DNA of 64,000 nucleotides from Methanocorpusculum sp. (GTDB taxonomy: Archaea > Halobacteriota > Methanomicrobia > Methanomicrobiales > Methanocorpusculaceae), in the NCBI GenBank assembly GCA_017408885.1, contig JAFQTT010000013.1:1-64000 (forward strand). The letters run 5' to 3'. Each line of letters starts with the position of its first letter. The stretch's first letter is position 1. The notes under the pieces were generated by a model that saw only the letters and a list, made by a program, of their open reading frames with translations, made no database searches and had not been told where the DNA came from. The position numbers were made by a program, and so were the translations under genes. Of this stretch, positions 52,602 to 61,733 are shown one piece after another.

Positions 52602-54665
52602 ATGGAAATTAAGTTTGTTACAACAACCTGTCCATACTGTGGATCCGGATGTTCTTTCAACTTAGTCGTAAAAGACGGAAAGATCATCGACACACAGCCA
52701 TGCCAGAGAGGCCCGGTTAACGAGGGTAAGCTTTGTCCGAAAGGTGTATTCGGATTTGAGTTCATCAACTCTCCAGACCGCCTGACCACTCCGCTCGTCA
52801 GAAAGAACGGCGAGTTAGTACCGGCATCCTGGGACGAAGCACTCGCAGTCATTGCAGAGAACTTCGCAAAGTACCAGCCGGACGAGTTTGCAGTTATCTC
52901 TTCCGCACGCTGCTGTAACGAAGACAACTACGCAATGCAGAAGTTCGCACGTATTGTCTTAAAGACTCCAAACATCGACCACTGTGCACGTCTCTGCCAC
53001 GCACCGACTGTCGCAGGTCTCGCAAAGGTCTTTGGATCTGGTGCATCCACCAACTCCTTCGACGACCTTGCAATCGCAGACCTCGTCTTCATCATCGGTT
53101 CCAACAACTTCGAGGCACACCCGCTTGCAGCACGCAGAATCATGCAGGCAAAGGAAAAGGGAGCACACATCATTGTTTGTGACCCGCGCCGCACCCCGAC
53201 TGCAAAGCAGGCAGAACTTCACATCCAGCACAGACCGGGAACAGATATCCAGCTCCTCAACTGTCTCATGAAGAACATCATCGAGAACGACTGGATTGAC
53301 CACGACTTCGTCGAGAACAGAACTCTCGGATACGAAGACCTCAAAGCATGTGTCACTCAGGACAAATACTCCATCGAGAACACCGCAAAGGTCTGTGGAG
53401 TCCCAGAGGAGTCCATCAAGCAGGCTCTTGAGTGGCTCCACGAGTGCCAGCACAAGACTGCATTCGTTCACTGTCTCGGTATCACCCAGCACACTGTTGG
53501 TGTCGACAACGTCCGCTCCATTGCATTCGTCCAGACTCTCCTTGGAAACATCGGAAAGCCGGGATGTGGTGTCAACGCACTCCGCGGTCAGAACAATGTT
53601 CAGGGATCCTGTGATATGGGAGCACTGCCGAACGTATACGCCGGCTACTTCTCTGTCATGAACCCGGACCTTGCAAAGAAGGTCGCAGACTACTGGGGCG
53701 TCGAGTCCATCCCGCAGGGCAAGCTCGGTCTTCACATCCCAGAGATGCTCGACACTCTCTATGAGCACCCGGACCAGGTCAAGTGTATGTACCTGATGGG
53801 TGAGAACCCGGTTATCTCTGACCCGAACTCCAAGATGGTCGAACAGGCAATGGAGAACTGTGAATTCCTCGTTGTCCAGGATATCTTCGAGACCGAAACC
53901 TCCAGATACGCAGATGTTGTCCTTCCGGGATCCTGCTACGCAGAGGAAGACGGTACCCAGACCAACGCAGAACGCCGTGTCCAGAGATTCAGAAAGGCAC
54001 AGGATGCACCGGGAGAGTCCAAGCTCGACTGGGAAATCATGAAGATGATTGCAGAGAAGATGGGCTACGGCCAGTACTTCCAGTGGGAGACCTCCGAGGA
54101 TGTCTTCAACGAGATGCGCGGAATCACCCCGCAGTACGCAGGTATCACCTACGCAAAGCTCGAGGGAGACGGTATCCAGTGGCCATGTCCGACTGAGGAC
54201 CACCCGGGAACTGCAATTCTCCACATCAACGAGTTCGCAGGCATGCCGGAAGGCAAAGCAGCACTCGAGGCAGTCGAACACCGCGAACCGGCTGAGGTTG
54301 TCGACGAGGAATACCCGATCTGGCTCACCACTGGTGCAACCATCTGGCACTGGCCAAGCGGATCTATGACCCGCAGATGCGAACAGCTCGACAAGGACGC
54401 ACCGACCGCATGGCTCGAGATCAACGTCAAGGACGCAGAGAAATACGGCGTCAAGGACGGAGAGACTGTTGTACTCTACTCTCGCCGCGGCGAAGTCGAA
54501 GTCGCAGCACGCGTTATCCCGGACATCAAGGAAGGCGTTTTCTTCATGCCGTTCCACTTCACCGAAGCACGTGCAAACTTAGTTACGAACACTGCATACG
54601 ACCCAGTCTCCAGAACTCCGGAGTTCAAGGTCTGTGCTGTTAACATCAGAAAGAAGGAGGCCTAA
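52602..54665 (+). CDS. fdhA: Formate dehydrogenase alpha subunit, molybdopterin enzyme
   Basis: A 687-residue catalytic subunit oxidising formate to CO2. An N-terminal [4Fe-4S] domain (CPYCGSGCSF, GKLCPKGVFGFEF, residues 8-50) precedes the Mo/W-bis-MGD domains. The metal ligand position is Cys132 (HCARLCHAPTVAGL), where some relatives use selenocysteine, so no recoding is needed. Other blocks are FVHCLGITQHTVGVDN and GVNALRGQNNVQGSCDMG. Strong bias to C-ending codons suggests high expression. The FdhB gene follows two bases after the stop. Formate is thereby used as an electron donor for CO2 reduction through F420. Confidence 0.97.
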   Translation: MEIKFVTTTCPYCGSGCSFNLVVKDGKIIDTQPCQRGPVNEGKLCPKGVFGFEFINSPDRLTTPLVRKNGELVPASWDEALAVIAENFAKYQPDEFAVISSARCCNEDNYAMQKFARIVLKTPNIDHCARLCHAPTVAGLAKVFGSGASTNSFDDLAIADLVFIIGSNNFEAHPLAARRIMQAKEKGAHIIVCDPRRTPTAKQAELHIQHRPGTDIQLLNCLMKNIIENDWIDHDFVENRTLGYEDLKACVTQDKYSIENTAKVCGVPEESIKQALEWLHECQHKTAFVHCLGITQHTVGVDNVRSIAFVQTLLGNIGKPGCGVNALRGQNNVQGSCDMGALPNVYAGYFSVMNPDLAKKVADYWGVESIPQGKLGLHIPEMLDTLYEHPDQVKCMYLMGENPVISDPNSKMVEQAMENCEFLVVQDIFETETSRYADVVLPGSCYAEEDGTQTNAERRVQRFRKAQDAPGESKLDWEIMKMIAEKMGYGQYFQWETSEDVFNEMRGITPQYAGITYAKLEGDGIQWPCPTEDHPGTAILHINEFAGMPEGKAALEAVEHREPAEVVDEEYPIWLTTGATIWHWPSGSMTRRCEQLDKDAPTAWLEINVKDAEKYGVKDGETVVLYSRRGEVEVAARVIPDIKEGVFFMPFHFTEARANLVTNTAYDPVSRTPEFKVCAVNIRKKEA

Positions 54666-54667
54666 AA

Positions 54668-55924
54668 ATGTCAGCAAAAGGCGATATGTTCTACGCATGG
54701 ACTACCGATGCGGGAATCAAAGGCGAATGCGGAGGAGCTGTCACTGCAATCCTCAAGAACCTGCTTGCATCTGGAACTGTTGACATGGTCTTAACCGTCA
54801 AGAAAGGTGTCGATGTATACGACCCAGTTCCGGCATTCATCACTGACCCGGCAGAACTTGACAAGTGCGCAGGATCCCTCCACTGCGGTACTCTGCTTCT
54901 CCCGAAGCTCATCAAGAAGTACCTCGGCGGTGCAAAGGAAATCAAGGTCGCAGTTACCTGCAAGGGCTGTGACGCAAAAGCAATGTACGAGCTTGCAAAG
55001 CGTAACCAGATTAACATGGACAACGTTGTCATGATTGGTCTGAACTGCGGTGGTTCTATCCCGCCGATGCAGGCACGCCGCATGATTAAGGAAAAGTACG
55101 GTGTCAACCCGGACTCTGTCTTCAAGGAGGAGATTGACAAGGGACAGTTCATCATCGAATACACCGATGAGAACGGTGCACACCAGACCAAGGGTATCAA
55201 GATCGACGAGCTTGAGGAAGAAGGCCTTGGCCGCAGAAAGAACTGCCAGCGCTGTGAGACCAAGATTCCGCGCCAGTGCGACCTCGCATGCGGAAACTGG
55301 GGTGTCTTCGGTGAGAAGGCAGGCAAGGCAACCTTTGTTGAAGTCTGCTCCGAGAAGGGTGCAGCAGTCTTTGACGCAGCAGTAAACGCAGGCGTTATCC
55401 AGACCGCAGCTCCGGAAGCAAAGGGTCTCGAGATCCGCGCAAAGATCGAGAAGACCATGGTCAACATGGGTAAGAAGGGACAGGAAAAGCAGTTCGCAGA
55501 ACTCGGCGAGGGTCAGGAGAGACTCGAGAAGATTATGCGTGCAACCAGCAAGTGTATCAAGTGTTACTCTTGTATCGAAGCATGTCCAATCTGTTACTGT
55601 GTCGAGTGTTCCACCAAGAAGCCACACCTCGTCCGCCCAGGAATTGTCCCGCCGGACTTCATGTTCCAGATGATCCGCTTCGCACACATCGCAGACTCCT
55701 GTGTCAACTGCGGTCAGTGTACCGAACTTTGTCCGATGGACATCCCGAACTCCCTCTTCATGCACGCCCAGCAGGTCGAGCTTGAAAAGATGTTCGGCCA
55801 CAAGCCGGGATACGACATGGAGCTCCCAGTCCTCGCCTTCGCAGAAGAGATGGACGAGCGCGCCAGACTCAACGCAACCGGCTCCGACATGATCTACGAG
55901 AACGTGTTCGGACAGGAAGAGTAA
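54668..55924 (+). CDS. fdhB: Formate dehydrogenase beta subunit, F420-reducing
   Basis: A 418-residue FrhB/FdhB-type protein that passes electrons to coenzyme F420. The N-terminal F420/FAD domain includes GIKGECGGAVTAILKNLLAS and VTCKGCDAKAMYELAKRN; two [4Fe-4S] motifs follow, CIKCYSCIEACPICYC near residue 296 and CVNCGQCTELCPM near residue 345. It is in the same operon as fdhA (two-base gap) and is also codon-biased. The stop codon lies in a hairpin that probably terminates the operon. Confidence 0.96.
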   Translation: MSAKGDMFYAWTTDAGIKGECGGAVTAILKNLLASGTVDMVLTVKKGVDVYDPVPAFITDPAELDKCAGSLHCGTLLLPKLIKKYLGGAKEIKVAVTCKGCDAKAMYELAKRNQINMDNVVMIGLNCGGSIPPMQARRMIKEKYGVNPDSVFKEEIDKGQFIIEYTDENGAHQTKGIKIDELEEEGLGRRKNCQRCETKIPRQCDLACGNWGVFGEKAGKATFVEVCSEKGAAVFDAAVNAGVIQTAAPEAKGLEIRAKIEKTMVNMGKKGQEKQFAELGEGQERLEKIMRATSKCIKCYSCIEACPICYCVECSTKKPHLVRPGIVPPDFMFQMIRFAHIADSCVNCGQCTELCPMDIPNSLFMHAQQVELEKMFGHKPGYDMELPVLAFAEEMDERARLNATGSDMIYENVFGQEE

Positions 55925-55958
55925 ACGGAAAAACCGTTTACCCCTCTAATTTTTCTAT
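55921..55958 (+). terminator. Hairpin terminator after fdhB
   Basis: GTAAACGG (55921-55928), an AAAAA loop and CCGTTTAC (55934-55941) form a perfect 8-bp stem that includes the fdhB stop codon, followed within 15 bases by ATTTTTC. The rest of the gap to nifB (to 56126) has only A/T runs. Confidence 0.65.
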
Positions 55959-56126
55959 AGTTAAACCTCACCAGTCTGCCGAATCGATGAGCGATAGCTC
56001 TCGAAAACGGCATTCTGTATTCTAAAAAAGAATTTTTTCCCAGTTAAAACACCTGGAAGTCTTTAATTACAAAGCCCAAGTGTCTCTGAAAAACCACGGT
56101 AAAAAAAAAAAGAATAAAAAATAATT

Positions 56127-57050
56127 TTAGAGATTTCCAGAGCAACCGCCGCCGGAACCGTCACCTTTGCCGCAGCAGCCGAACTCATTCTGCACATCTT
56201 TTCCAAGAAGACCAACTGCATCAGCTCTGCATCTCTGACAGTGTCTCATCTGGCGAACATACGGAGCACAAAGCTCGTGCATCTTTGCCTTCTCTGCCGG
56301 TGTTGGAGGAACAACATCCTTGAACTTATACTGCGGAATTACCGGGATAATATTATAGTTGAATACACCAAGAGCCCCAACCTTCTTTGCAATCTCAGGG
56401 ATATGGTGATCATTGATTCCCGGAATATAGACAGTATTAATCTTAACAAGCATGCCGCGCTTGACAGCCTCTTCAATTCCTTTTAACTGCTGAGACAACA
56501 GAAGCTCTGCTCCTTCAATTCCATGATACTTCTTACCTTCGTACTCGACAAAGGAGTAAATCTTCTCACCGATTGAGGCGTCAATAGCATTTAATGTGAC
56601 AGTGATGTTCTTGACATTGTACTTCTCAAGCTCATCAATCTTGTCCGGCAGAAGAAGACCGTTTGTACTGATGCAGAGAATCGTCTCCGGGTACTTTTCG
56701 TGGACAAGGCGCAGCGTCTCAAACGTTTCCTCGTTTGCGAGCGGATCGCCCGGGCCTGCAATACCGACAACCTTGATGTGTTTCATGCGGTCGACAACCT
56801 CATCGATTCTCGAAAGAGCATCTCCAGGCTTGAGAATCTCGCTTGCAACACCAGGTCTTGACTCGTTTACACAGTCAAAATCACGGACACAGTAGTTACA
56901 CTGAATATTACACTTCGGAGCGACAGCCACATGACAGCGTCCGAACTTGTGGCGTGCATCCTGACTGTAGCATGGATGCTCGTTAATCCGGCGCAGTGTA
57001 TCCGGGTCGTATGGGAGGGAGGATGGATTCTGCTGTATTTTCTCGTCCAT
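56127..57050 (-). CDS. nifB: Nitrogenase cofactor maturase NifB (short form)
   Basis: A 307-residue radical SAM enzyme that builds NifB-co, the 8Fe-9S-C precursor of nitrogenase cofactor. Motifs are CNIQCNYC (Cys47, 51, 54), HPCYS near 25-29, KVVGIAGPGDPLAN and a C-terminal CQRCRADAVGLLG with a Cys-rich tail (GCCGKGDGSGGGC). It lacks the NifX-like domain, the normal form in methanogens. No nifHDK genes are in the window, but stand-alone nifB genes also occur. TATA-like CATTAAATAC lies about 30 bases before the ATG. Confidence 0.96.
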   Translation of the reverse strand: MDEKIQQNPSSLPYDPDTLRRINEHPCYSQDARHKFGRCHVAVAPKCNIQCNYCVRDFDCVNESRPGVASEILKPGDALSRIDEVVDRMKHIKVVGIAGPGDPLANEETFETLRLVHEKYPETILCISTNGLLLPDKIDELEKYNVKNITVTLNAIDASIGEKIYSFVEYEGKKYHGIEGAELLLSQQLKGIEEAVKRGMLVKINTVYIPGINDHHIPEIAKKVGALGVFNYNIIPVIPQYKFKDVVPPTPAEKAKMHELCAPYVRQMRHCQRCRADAVGLLGKDVQNEFGCCGKGDGSGGGCSGNL

Positions 57051-57100
57051 ACTATTCCTATTTGGTTTACAGGTATTTAATGGATGTTTTTGAGTACTTC

Positions 57101-57679
57101 CTAGAAGATGTTTTTTGGAAAAATTCCGATAACTTCTGAACGAGGATGATCTACACCGCGAATACGCATAGACCAGTTATTCTCAAAAACCTCACCCTCT
57201 CCAAAAAGTGAAAGAACCTCATCAACAGAAAAATAATGAGTCATCATACCATCTCCCCGAAGAAAAGTATTCGGCTCAACCTCACAACCTTTCCCGAACC
57301 TGAAATCACCCACAGAAAAAGCCTTGAAAAAAACAGAACCTGAAGGCTTTAACACACGGAAAAGCTCTGATACCGCATTTCTGCGGTCAGCTTCCTTCAG
57401 ATGCCCCAAAACATGCCAGCAGAAAACACAATCAAACACCGAATCAGAAAACGGAAGCGCCCGAATATCACCTGCAACAGCATTCTTAGCTCCTGCAAGA
57501 CGAACAGCTTCTGAAGAAATATCAACACCCACCGCTCTGCACGAAAAAGCAGAGAGAGTCTTTCCATTCCCGCATCCGGTCTCAAGAACCAAAGCATCTT
57601 TCGGAAGCGGAGGAAGAGACACAGCCCCTGCCCAGCGGCTTCCACGTTTCTTATAATCTGACTGGAACGCCTCTTCCAT
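57101..57679 (-). CDS. Class I SAM-dependent methyltransferase
   Basis: A 192-residue small methyltransferase of the UbiE/COQ5-like group. The SAM motif is [17 protein letters not shown] near residues 29-45, with [36 protein letters not shown]-type post-motifs and [15 protein letters not shown]. The substrate is unknown. Its start lies 29 bases inside the end of hisF, a long but workable overlap; no better start is visible because the first methionine is next to the fold's N terminus. Co-transcribed with hisF and patatin. Confidence 0.82.
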   Translation of the reverse strand: MEEAFQSDYKKRGSRWAGAVSLPPLPKDALVLETGCGNGKTLSAFSCRAVGVDISSEAVRLAGAKNAVAGDIRALPFSDSVFDCVFCWHVLGHLKEADRRNAVSELFRVLKPSGSVFFKAFSVGDFRFGKGCEVEPNTFLRGDGMMTHYFSVDEVLSLFGEGEVFENNWSMRIRGVDHPRSEVIGIFPKNIF

Positions 57680-58451
57680 GCAGATACTCTTTCACCTGGG
57701 AAATAGTCATCTCACCATAGTGGAAAACAGATGCAGCAAGACAGGCATCAGCCTTTCCAAGAACGAATCCGTCATAGAAGTGAGACAGCTCACCAACGCC
57801 GCCTGAGGCAATGACCGGAACATCAACCGCATCAGAAACAGCCGAAGTAATCATCAGGTCAAATCCTGTCTTGACACCATCCGTTTCCATACTTGTTAGA
57901 AGAATCTCTCCAGCACCTTTTGAAACCGCATCCTCTGCCCACTTGACCGCATCAAGTCCAGTTCTGTGACTTCCGCCATAGATAACAACCTCATACCAGA
58001 ACTCCCCGGTCTCATCTGACATTGGAGTGACCCCTTCCTTCATCTCATAATTTCTGCGCACATCTTCAGCCAAGACGATACACTGATTTCCAAAAAGACG
58101 CGAACCCTCTGTTATGAGTTCCGGAGTTTTCACAGCAGAAGTGTTTAATGATACCTTATCTGCCCCTGCACGAAGCATAGTCCTGATATCATCAACAGTC
58201 CGAAGGCCTCCGCCGACTGTAAGCGGAAGGAAGAGTTCATCTGCCGCACGCCCAATGACGTCCACCATCGCACTCCGGCCCTCTTTGGATGCTGAGATAT
58301 CAAGGAAAACAACCTCGTCTGCCCCCTGTGCGTTGTATCTGGCAGCAAGCTCAACCGGATCTCCTGCATCGCGAAGTCCTTCGAAGTTAACTCCTTTGAC
58401 CACCCTTCCATCCTTTAAATCAAGGCACGGAATGATTCTGCGGGTTAACAT
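57651..58451 (-). CDS. hisF: Imidazole glycerol phosphate synthase cyclase subunit
   Basis: A 266-residue TIM-barrel enzyme of histidine synthesis which, with HisH glutaminase, makes imidazole glycerol phosphate and AICAR. Marks are [20 protein letters not shown] with the catalytic Asp11, [33 protein letters not shown] and [11 protein letters not shown]. The second catalytic Asp is expected near position 130 and appears replaced by Glu in VLAEDVRRN, but with Asp at the next residue, so activity is likely retained. It overlaps the patatin gene by 7 bases. Confidence 0.94.
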   Translation of the reverse strand: MLTRRIIPCLDLKDGRVVKGVNFEGLRDAGDPVELAARYNAQGADEVVFLDISASKEGRSAMVDVIGRAADELFLPLTVGGGLRTVDDIRTMLRAGADKVSLNTSAVKTPELITEGSRLFGNQCIVLAEDVRRNYEMKEGVTPMSDETGEFWYEVVIYGGSHRTGLDAVKWAEDAVSKGAGEILLTSMETDGVKTGFDLMITSAVSDAVDVPVIASGGVGELSHFYDGFVLGKADACLAASVFHYGEMTISQVKEYLHGRGVPVRL

Positions 58452-59302
58452 GTATCCTCCAGAAAAGCCTTGAGCCTCGGCATAGCCTCAATTCCATCCT
58501 CATATCCTTCACGGTAGAGAGCAAGCATCTTCTTTCTGTTCAGCTCAAGACGCCCTATTTTTACCGGCTTTTTGGGGCGAAGCACAAATGCACGTCCTGC
58601 CTTCTCCTCCTCTGCAATCTGGTCAAGGGATGCATTGTACCTGATATGTCTTGTCTTTACCATGTACACGAATCCCGGAAACTTCCTGTATTTGATTGCA
58701 ACAAGCGGGAGAATTTTATCAAGCTTCTTTCTGTAAGTAGCATCCTGAGTCAGGACAAGGACGCTTTTTTTGTTTCCGTCGTTTATTGAACGCTGAATTG
58801 GAAGAGAGTCGGAGATTCCACCATCAAGATATCGCTGACCATCAATTTCGACCATGTTTGCGATTAATGGAAGAGACATTGATGCGCAAACCTTCATGTA
58901 CTCCTCTTCGATATCCTTGACACGAAGGAATTCGCCTTTGGAAGTCTCCATGTTAATAACGCCTACAAAGAACTTCGCGGGATTGTTCTTTGCGGTTTCA
59001 TAATCATACGGATTTAGTTCATGCGGGATTGTGTCGTATATGAAATCAACGTTAAACAGGTTACCTGTTTTAATCAGATTTTTGATGCTGAAGTAACGTT
59101 TGTCTTTGATGTAGTCTGTTACAATCTGAATCGCCCTTCCTCTCTGTTTGGATAGGTATGTTGTTGCATGCGTTGCACCAGACGAAATTCCGTAACAGTA
59201 TTCAAAGTTCATATCATGTTCAAGAAGTGCGTCGATAATACCTGCGGTATAAGCCCCGCGCATACCTCCGCCTTCAAATATAATTCCCGCATTATAGAAC
59301 AT
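58445..59302 (-). CDS. Patatin-like phospholipase
   Basis: A 285-residue lipolytic enzyme with the patatin Ser-Asp dyad: oxyanion loop [12 protein letters not shown] (about 11-22), nucleophile in GISSGATHA (Ser near position 41) and [10 protein letters not shown] near residue 162. Similar to RssA/YjjU-like bacterial proteins (Pfam patatin and DUF6363). No signal or membrane segment, so likely cytosolic or membrane-associated acyl hydrolase. In archaea with ether lipids the natural substrate is unclear. It leads the patatin-hisF-methyltransferase run. Confidence 0.88.
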   Translation of the reverse strand: MFYNAGIIFEGGGMRGAYTAGIIDALLEHDMNFEYCYGISSGATHATTYLSKQRGRAIQIVTDYIKDKRYFSIKNLIKTGNLFNVDFIYDTIPHELNPYDYETAKNNPAKFFVGVINMETSKGEFLRVKDIEEEYMKVCASMSLPLIANMVEIDGQRYLDGGISDSLPIQRSINDGNKKSVLVLTQDATYRKKLDKILPLVAIKYRKFPGFVYMVKTRHIRYNASLDQIAEEEKAGRAFVLRPKKPVKIGRLELNRKKMLALYREGYEDGIEAMPRLKAFLEDTC

Positions 59303-59415
59303 TATGCATTATATTTATTTTCTGAGTTATTCTATACTTTTCCATACAATGAGTTTACTGCACGGATTAAAAGTACGTGCAGGTTATTTCTATTCCAAGA
59401 TTCAATAGCATACAA

Positions 59416-60174
59416 ATGATTTCTCTGCCCATATCGATATCAGCCGCAGTTGTTCTGCTGACCTTCGTTTTTGCCGCATGGCAGGACTTAAAAACGCGGA
59501 CTGTCATCCGTGCAACATGGTATCCGGGGGCAGTAATCGGAGGCATATGTGCTGTTATCTTCTGGTCAGAGTTCATACATGTCAGAGGAGCGGCTTTAGT
59601 TCTTTTCATATCAGTAATTTTTGCATGCCTCTGCGCGGCATTTTCATTTCTTGGGATGTTTGGAAAGGCCGACGCAAAGGCCCTGATTCTGCTCTCGCTC
59701 ACAGTTCCTGTGACACCCTTTGCACCATACATTTTCCCGTCTCTTGCAGTATCTACGCTAATAAACGCAGGAGTTCTGACACTATTTGTGCCGATAATCT
59801 TTCTCGCATACAATATCATCAAACAAAACCGCGCACCATTTCTTCTGATGTGCTCCGGACGTCCTGTAAGCGGAAAATCTGTCAAAGAACAGTTCGGGTT
59901 CATCGCAGAAAACATCTCTGATGAAAACGGAGAGATTCAAAAAAGATTTGTAAGTTCAAAAGACCTGATATTTTCACTTAAGAATAATCCTGAGAGAAAC
60001 ACAAGACACCTTAGGGAAGAGCCGGAAAAATATGCAGAGAGATTATCTCTGCTTGAGAGATGTGACACAGTCTGGGTAACATTTGGAATCCCACTTCTTG
60101 TACCTCTCACAGCAGGACTTATCCCGGCTCTTTTTGGAGTGTCGGCGATAGATATCCTTCTGTCTCTTATTTAA
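59416..60174 (+). CDS. A24 family prepilin/preflagellin peptidase
   Basis: A 252-residue membrane aspartyl protease with about six spans. The two catalytic Asp are in AWQDLKTR near residue 28 and GMFGKADAKAL near 86-96 (the archaeal G-x-x-D form). It would process class III signal peptides of archaellins, pilins or adhesins. An extra soluble loop before the last span (about 155-220) is larger than in minimal FlaK. I choose the Met at 59416, about 27 bases after a TATA-like TTATTTCT; 59377 is also possible. Its end overlaps the convergent EamA gene by 8 bases. No pilin genes lie nearby. Confidence 0.82.
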   Translation: MISLPISISAAVVLLTFVFAAWQDLKTRTVIRATWYPGAVIGGICAVIFWSEFIHVRGAALVLFISVIFACLCAAFSFLGMFGKADAKALILLSLTVPVTPFAPYIFPSLAVSTLINAGVLTLFVPIIFLAYNIIKQNRAPFLLMCSGRPVSGKSVKEQFGFIAENISDENGEIQKRFVSSKDLIFSLKNNPERNTRHLREEPEKYAERLSLLERCDTVWVTFGIPLLVPLTAGLIPALFGVSAIDILLSLI

Positions 60175-61117
60175 CCTCAAAGCCGCTTACAATCCGTTTT
60201 TCCATGATGTATGGAAGAGCAATTCCAAGAAGGATAATCACAACACCAATCCAGCGAAGAGGTTCTACCGGCTCTAAGATGATAAGAGCTGCCAGAAGTA
60301 CTTCGAGAGGGAGCTCTGCTGAGTTCAGAATTGTGGCCATGCCTGTTGATATTTTTGGAGCGCCTACAGCAAGGAAGAGAATTGGAACAGCGATTCCAAA
60401 GATACCAAGCGGTATGCTGTATACAAGGCTTCCAATATTTGTTATTCCTTCAAGAACAGCCGGCCCTCCGTAAACTGTTCCAACGAACAGCAGAACAAAG
60501 AGCATGCCGAATGTTGAAATGCTGAAACTTTTTGAAAGCGGAGGCATGTCAGTAGACACACGACCGCTTAAGAACACGAAGAGCGCATAACAGAATGCCG
60601 CAGAAAGTCCAAGCAGGATTCCAATTGGGTTCATTTCAGAAAGAGAGACGGAAGATCCGATAATACCGCCTGCAAGAATTGTACCTGCAAGAATTACGAG
60701 GCATGATACAGTCTTGCTTTTCGAAGGAAGTCTTTTGTTTGCAGCAGATTCAATAACAACCCCCATCCATGAATACTGGAAGAGCAAAACAACGGCCAGA
60801 GATATCGGAAGATAGCTTAGCGAGTGGAAATAACAGACGGTAACGAGAGCCATAACAATGCCCGTTCCCGCAAGACACATAACACGTTTTCTATCCCATG
60901 AAATCTTCTGTCTCTTGCGTACAGCAAATACGATAGCAGAAATTATGAGAAGAATCACCCAGCCGTAAAAGAATTTACCAACAAGGACAACATCAATCCC
61001 ATATCCCGCGCGTACTGCAAGACTGACTATTGTTGAGAGGACTGCATAAGAGCAGGATGCCAGAAGTACCAGAATCGAACAGAACAATACTGATGATAAC
61101 AAACCCTTCGGATTCAT
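60167..61117 (-). CDS. EamA family drug/metabolite transporter
   Basis: A 316-residue membrane protein with ten predicted spans arranged as two EamA repeats. Repeat ends are FQYSWMGVVIESA and NSAELPLEVLLAALIILEP with the family's proline-rich last helix VIILLGIALPYIM. Transport direction and substrate cannot be told; many members export amino acids or nucleotides. It is convergent with the A24 peptidase and its promoter region faces the tRNA pair. No operon partner. Confidence 0.87.
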   Translation of the reverse strand: MNPKGLLSSVLFCSILVLLASCSYAVLSTIVSLAVRAGYGIDVVLVGKFFYGWVILLIISAIVFAVRKRQKISWDRKRVMCLAGTGIVMALVTVCYFHSLSYLPISLAVVLLFQYSWMGVVIESAANKRLPSKSKTVSCLVILAGTILAGGIIGSSVSLSEMNPIGILLGLSAAFCYALFVFLSGRVSTDMPPLSKSFSISTFGMLFVLLFVGTVYGGPAVLEGITNIGSLVYSIPLGIFGIAVPILFLAVGAPKISTGMATILNSAELPLEVLLAALIILEPVEPLRWIGVVIILLGIALPYIMEKRIVSGFEVK

Positions 61118-61258
61118 AAAATATAGTTAGTATTTTTAGTATTTATTTTGAATTAATCCGCAAAATAAACTAAATTTAGCTTTAATTTAGGACAACTAAA
61201 GAAAAATGGATATAGAATGATATAGGGATTTAGAGTTTAGAAAAGTTAAGAAAAACAT

Positions 61259-61332
61259 AGCGAGGAATGGATTTGAACCATTGGTCTTCGGGTTATGAGC
61301 CCGACGGGATCTCCTGACTACCCCACCTCGCT
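61259..61332 (-). tRNA. Initiator tRNA-Met (CAU)
   Basis: The 74-base minus-strand sequence forms a full cloverleaf: acceptor AGCGAGG/CCTCGCT, anticodon stem TCGGG/CCCGA with loop CTCATAA (anticodon CAT) and a T arm with GGTTCAAATCC. A1 pairs with T72, and three G-C pairs flank the anticodon loop (GGG/CCC): the archaeal initiator pattern. It is therefore not elongator tRNA-Met or the tRNA(Ile2) that TiaS modifies. CCA is not encoded; a T5 run follows. Confidence 0.9.
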
Positions 61333-61441
61333 TCCTATAAGGGATATAATTATATGCAGTGCGTACTTAAAAACCTTATTGTACGCAGTTACAGCAACTC
61401 TCCTTCTTCGAGAAATTTTCAGAAGAACTCAAAAGAAAGAG

Positions 61442-61514
61442 TGCTGATATGGGGATTCGAACCCCAGTAGCCGGCGTGAGAGGCCGGCATGATTGGCCAC
61501 TACACTATATCAGC
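61442..61514 (-). tRNA. tRNA-Glu (CUC)
   Basis: The 73-base minus-strand sequence folds with acceptor GCTGATA/TATCAGC plus discriminator A, anticodon stem CCGGC/GCCGG with loop CTCTCAC (anticodon CTC) and T arm GGGGTTCGAATCCCC. The variable loop is short. CCA is not encoded. A TATA-like TATAAATA lies about 36 bases upstream (61547-61554). The initiator tRNA follows 109 bases downstream on the same strand. Confidence 0.92.
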
Positions 61515-61546
61515 TTGATGTTGCGTAATAAGATACGATTCATGAA

Positions 61547-61554
61547 TATTTATA
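61547..61554 (-). promoter_or_regulatory. TATA box for tRNA-Glu
   Basis: TATAAATA on the minus strand is centred about 36 bases before the first base of tRNA-Glu, a usual archaeal tRNA promoter position, leaving a short 5' leader to be removed by RNase P. The 219-bp gap to the DRG gene shows nothing else. Confidence 0.6.
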
Positions 61555-61733
61555 GTTGTCGATTTTGAGAAACACACATCACCCAGACAACTGGCTTACC
61601 GCATATATTTAGAACAAAGCATACTGACAGCATCGATTCATCACCCAATCGCGCGGCATATGAGAACATCACCGCCCAATCTTTCATCCCCCAGATATTT
61701 TATCTAATACCAACGCCAATTAATATAGACAAC

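Noticed and set aside
52959-54557. Long antisense reading frame (532 codons) opposite fdhA
   Set aside because: Codon bias of fdhA leaves few antisense stops; the product is Cys/Val/Leu-rich and unlike any protein, and fdhA is unmistakable.
52602-54665. Selenocysteine in fdhA
   Set aside because: Position 132 is a normal TGC Cys and there is no in-frame TGA.
54791-55801. Long antisense frame opposite fdhB
   Set aside because: Same codon-bias artefact as in fdhA.
61259-61332. tRNA(Ile2) with CAU anticodon, partner of TiaS
   Set aside because: A1-T72 and three G-C pairs at the anticodon stem fit initiator tRNA-Met.
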